Shown one piece after another: positions 62,579 to 64,000 of a stretch of DNA of 64,000 bases (the stretch's first letter is position 1; each line of letters begins with the position of its first letter). The DNA is taken from the NCBI RefSeq assembly GCF_003002095.1, contig NZ_PVZC01000007.1, positions 372,001-436,000 on the forward strand. The letters are read 5' to 3'. A program made the translations under genes and the position numbers. The notes below the pieces were generated by a model. The model searched no databases. It had not been told where the DNA came from and worked only from the letters and a program-made list of their open reading frames with translations. The stretch comes from Allonocardiopsis opalescens. GTDB taxonomy: Bacteria; Actinomycetota; Actinomycetes; Streptosporangiales; Streptosporangiaceae.

Positions 62579-63919
62579 ATGGACGGCGTCGGCATACAAC
62601 TCGCTCTGGTCCTGCTGCTAGTGATCTTGAACGCGGCCTTCGCGGGCAGCGAGATGGCCCTGGTCTCGCTGCGCGAGGGGCAGATCAAGCGGCTGGAGGA
62701 ACGGGGGTCCGGCGGCCGCATGGTCGCGCGGCTGGCCCGCGACCCGAACCGCTTCCTGGCCACCATCCAGATCGGGATCACGCTGGCGGGCTTCCTGGCG
62801 TCGGCGACCGCCGCCGTGGCGCTGTCGGAACCGCTGGTCCCGGTGCTGTCGCCGGTGCTGGGCGACGCCGCCGGGCCCACCGCCGTGGTGCTGGTCACGA
62901 TCGTGCTCACCTACGTCACCCTCGTCTTCGGTGAACTGGCGCCCAAGCGGATCGCGATGCAGCGGGCGGAGCCGTGGGCGCTGGTGATCGCGCGTCCGCT
63001 CAACGTCGTCTCGGTGGTGTCGCGCCCGGCCGTGTGGCTGCTCGGCGTCTCCACCGACCTGGTCGTGCGGCTGACGGGCGGCGACCCCACGGCCGGGCGC
63101 GAGGAGATCAGCGAGGACGAGTTCCGCGACATGGTCACCACCCACCGGGGCATCACCGCGGCCCAGCGCACGATCATCTCGGGAGCGCTGGAGATCACCG
63201 ACCGGATGCTGCGCGAGGTACTGGTGCCGCGCCGCGACGTGCACATGATCTCGGCGGACGCACGCACCGACGACGCCGCCCGCATGCTGGCCCAGGTGGG
63301 ACACTCCCGGGCGCCCGTGGTCGAGGGCGACGACCTGGACGACGTGATCGGCGTGGTGCACTGGTCCGACCTGGTCACCCGCGAGGCCCTGGCGCGCGAG
63401 GTGGCCCGGCAGCCGCTGCTGCTGCCCGACTCCCTGACGGTGTCGGTGGCGCTGCACCGGATGACCACCGAACGCCAGCAGCTGGCCTTCGTGGTGGACG
63501 AGGCCGGGTCCGTCGACGGCATCGTGTCCATGGAGGACCTGCTGGAGGAGATCGTCGGCGAGATCTACGACGAGACCGACTCCGACATCCGCACCGTCAC
63601 CCGCCTGGACGACGGCGCGCTGCTGCTGCCCGGCACCTATCCGGTGCACGACCTCGGCGACATCGGCATCGAGCTGCGCGATCGCCCGCCGGGGAGCTAC
63701 GTCACCGTCGCGGGCCTGCTGGTGGCGGCGCTCAGGCACATCCCGCAGCAGCCGGGCGAGACGGTCACCATGGACGGCTGGACCGCCGAGGTCACCGAGG
63801 TGAGCGGACGCGCCATCTCGGCGGTGACCATCCGGCGCACCGCCCCGGACCCGGCCGAGGAGGGCGACGACGACGCCCCCTCGAACGCCGACACGGGCGC
63901 GCACACGCACGACGGCTGA
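62579..63919 (+). CDS. CNNM/HlyC-type membrane protein (hemolysin family)
   Basis: The 446-residue protein has an N-terminal DUF21 membrane domain of about four spans (LNAAFAGSEMALVSLREGQI, TLAGFLASATAAVALSEPL, TLVFGELAPKRIAMQ), a pair of CBS domains (REVLVPRRDVHMIS to VSMEDLLEEIVGEIYDE) and a C-terminal CorC_HlyC domain. Such proteins are thought to move Mg2+ or other cations and sense nucleotides through the CBS pair. The ATG at 62579 is chosen; one seven codons upstream (62558) is possible. The tail is acidic and His/Asp-rich. The last 81 bases of the window hold nothing recognisable. Confidence 0.88.
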   Translation: MDGVGIQLALVLLLVILNAAFAGSEMALVSLREGQIKRLEERGSGGRMVARLARDPNRFLATIQIGITLAGFLASATAAVALSEPLVPVLSPVLGDAAGPTAVVLVTIVLTYVTLVFGELAPKRIAMQRAEPWALVIARPLNVVSVVSRPAVWLLGVSTDLVVRLTGGDPTAGREEISEDEFRDMVTTHRGITAAQRTIISGALEITDRMLREVLVPRRDVHMISADARTDDAARMLAQVGHSRAPVVEGDDLDDVIGVVHWSDLVTREALAREVARQPLLLPDSLTVSVALHRMTTERQQLAFVVDEAGSVDGIVSMEDLLEEIVGEIYDETDSDIRTVTRLDDGALLLPGTYPVHDLGDIGIELRDRPPGSYVTVAGLLVAALRHIPQQPGETVTMDGWTAEVTEVSGRAISAVTIRRTAPDPAEEGDDDAPSNADTGAHTHDG

Positions 63920-64000
63920 GCCGGGCGGGTAAGAACCGGACCACCGACGCGGACCCGGTCGCGCAGAGATCGACACAGCCCTGTCGGTCATCCCCGTTAG

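Noticed and set aside
62618-63991. A 457-codon frame opposite the CNNM gene
   Set aside because: His/Arg/Gly-rich shadow of the plus-strand coding sequence.

Overview
This 64-kb window is high-GC DNA from an actinomycete. Codons end almost always in G or C, GTG starts are common, there is a DtxR/IdeR-type iron box, and the CRISPR repeats are of the type I-E kind seen in Streptomyces, Nocardiopsis and Thermobifida relatives. A Nocardiopsaceae-like organism is my best guess, but the sequence alone does not fix the genus. Most of the window is ordinary chromosome: short operons for metabolism, transport and regulation, often in divergent regulator/target pairs.

Layout. 0-9.5 kb: the end of an MFS transporter, a DsbA-like oxidoreductase coupled to a Cys-containing micro-protein, a small secreted protein, a deazaflavin-type oxidoreductase, a three-gene operon (Tm-1-like ATP-binding protein, TIM-barrel PEP-hydrolase family protein, cupin), an AraC regulator divergent from an NmrA-like protein, a CPBP protease, a GDPD and a gene broken by an amber codon. 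9.5-19 kb: two SDRs and a divergent TetR with a clear palindromic operator, a GT1 glycosyltransferase, an ATC-hydrolase-like protein, an orphan cytochrome oxidase subunit I with a small membrane partner, an aldehyde dehydrogenase, a DUF2071 protein and a tandem stem-loop repeat. 19-28 kb: fumarylacetoacetase, then a beta-glucoside uptake operon (solute-binding protein, two permeases, GH1 beta-glucosidase) divergent from a ROK regulator, then a secreted zinc carboxypeptidase. 28-38 kb: miscellaneous small enzymes and regulators, plus a decayed CRISPR remnant at 34.8 kb. 38-48 kb: a siderophore/iron locus under an iron box (binding protein, two permeases, ATPase) followed by a two-gene ABC exporter-fold pair with complementary defects. 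48-51 kb: an SRPBCC protein, a secreted GH5-CBM2 mannanase and a PadR regulator.

The most interesting part is 51.1-60.5 kb. A type I-E CRISPR array starts with a leader and two spacers at 51.2 kb, then stops inside its third repeat. Immediately beyond lies an 8.7-kb integrative element of the actinomycete (AICE) kind: tyrosine integrase, excisionase, RepSA-type replication initiator, XRE regulator, small proteins, a hydroxymethylbilane synthase (HemC) paralogue and an ANTAR protein. At its far end a CRISPR repeat resumes part-way through, in the same orientation, and continues with seven more spacers to a degenerate terminal repeat. The two junctions carry inverted element-derived arms (AGGGGACCGGGG and its reverse complement) around the palindromic CRISPR stem. 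The simplest reading is that the element uses the CRISPR repeat as its attachment site and has split one array, cutting seven of nine spacers off from their leader. No cas genes are visible in the window.

60.5-64 kb: an aldo/keto reductase divergent from its probable TetR regulator (two matching operator boxes), then a CNNM/HlyC-type membrane protein.
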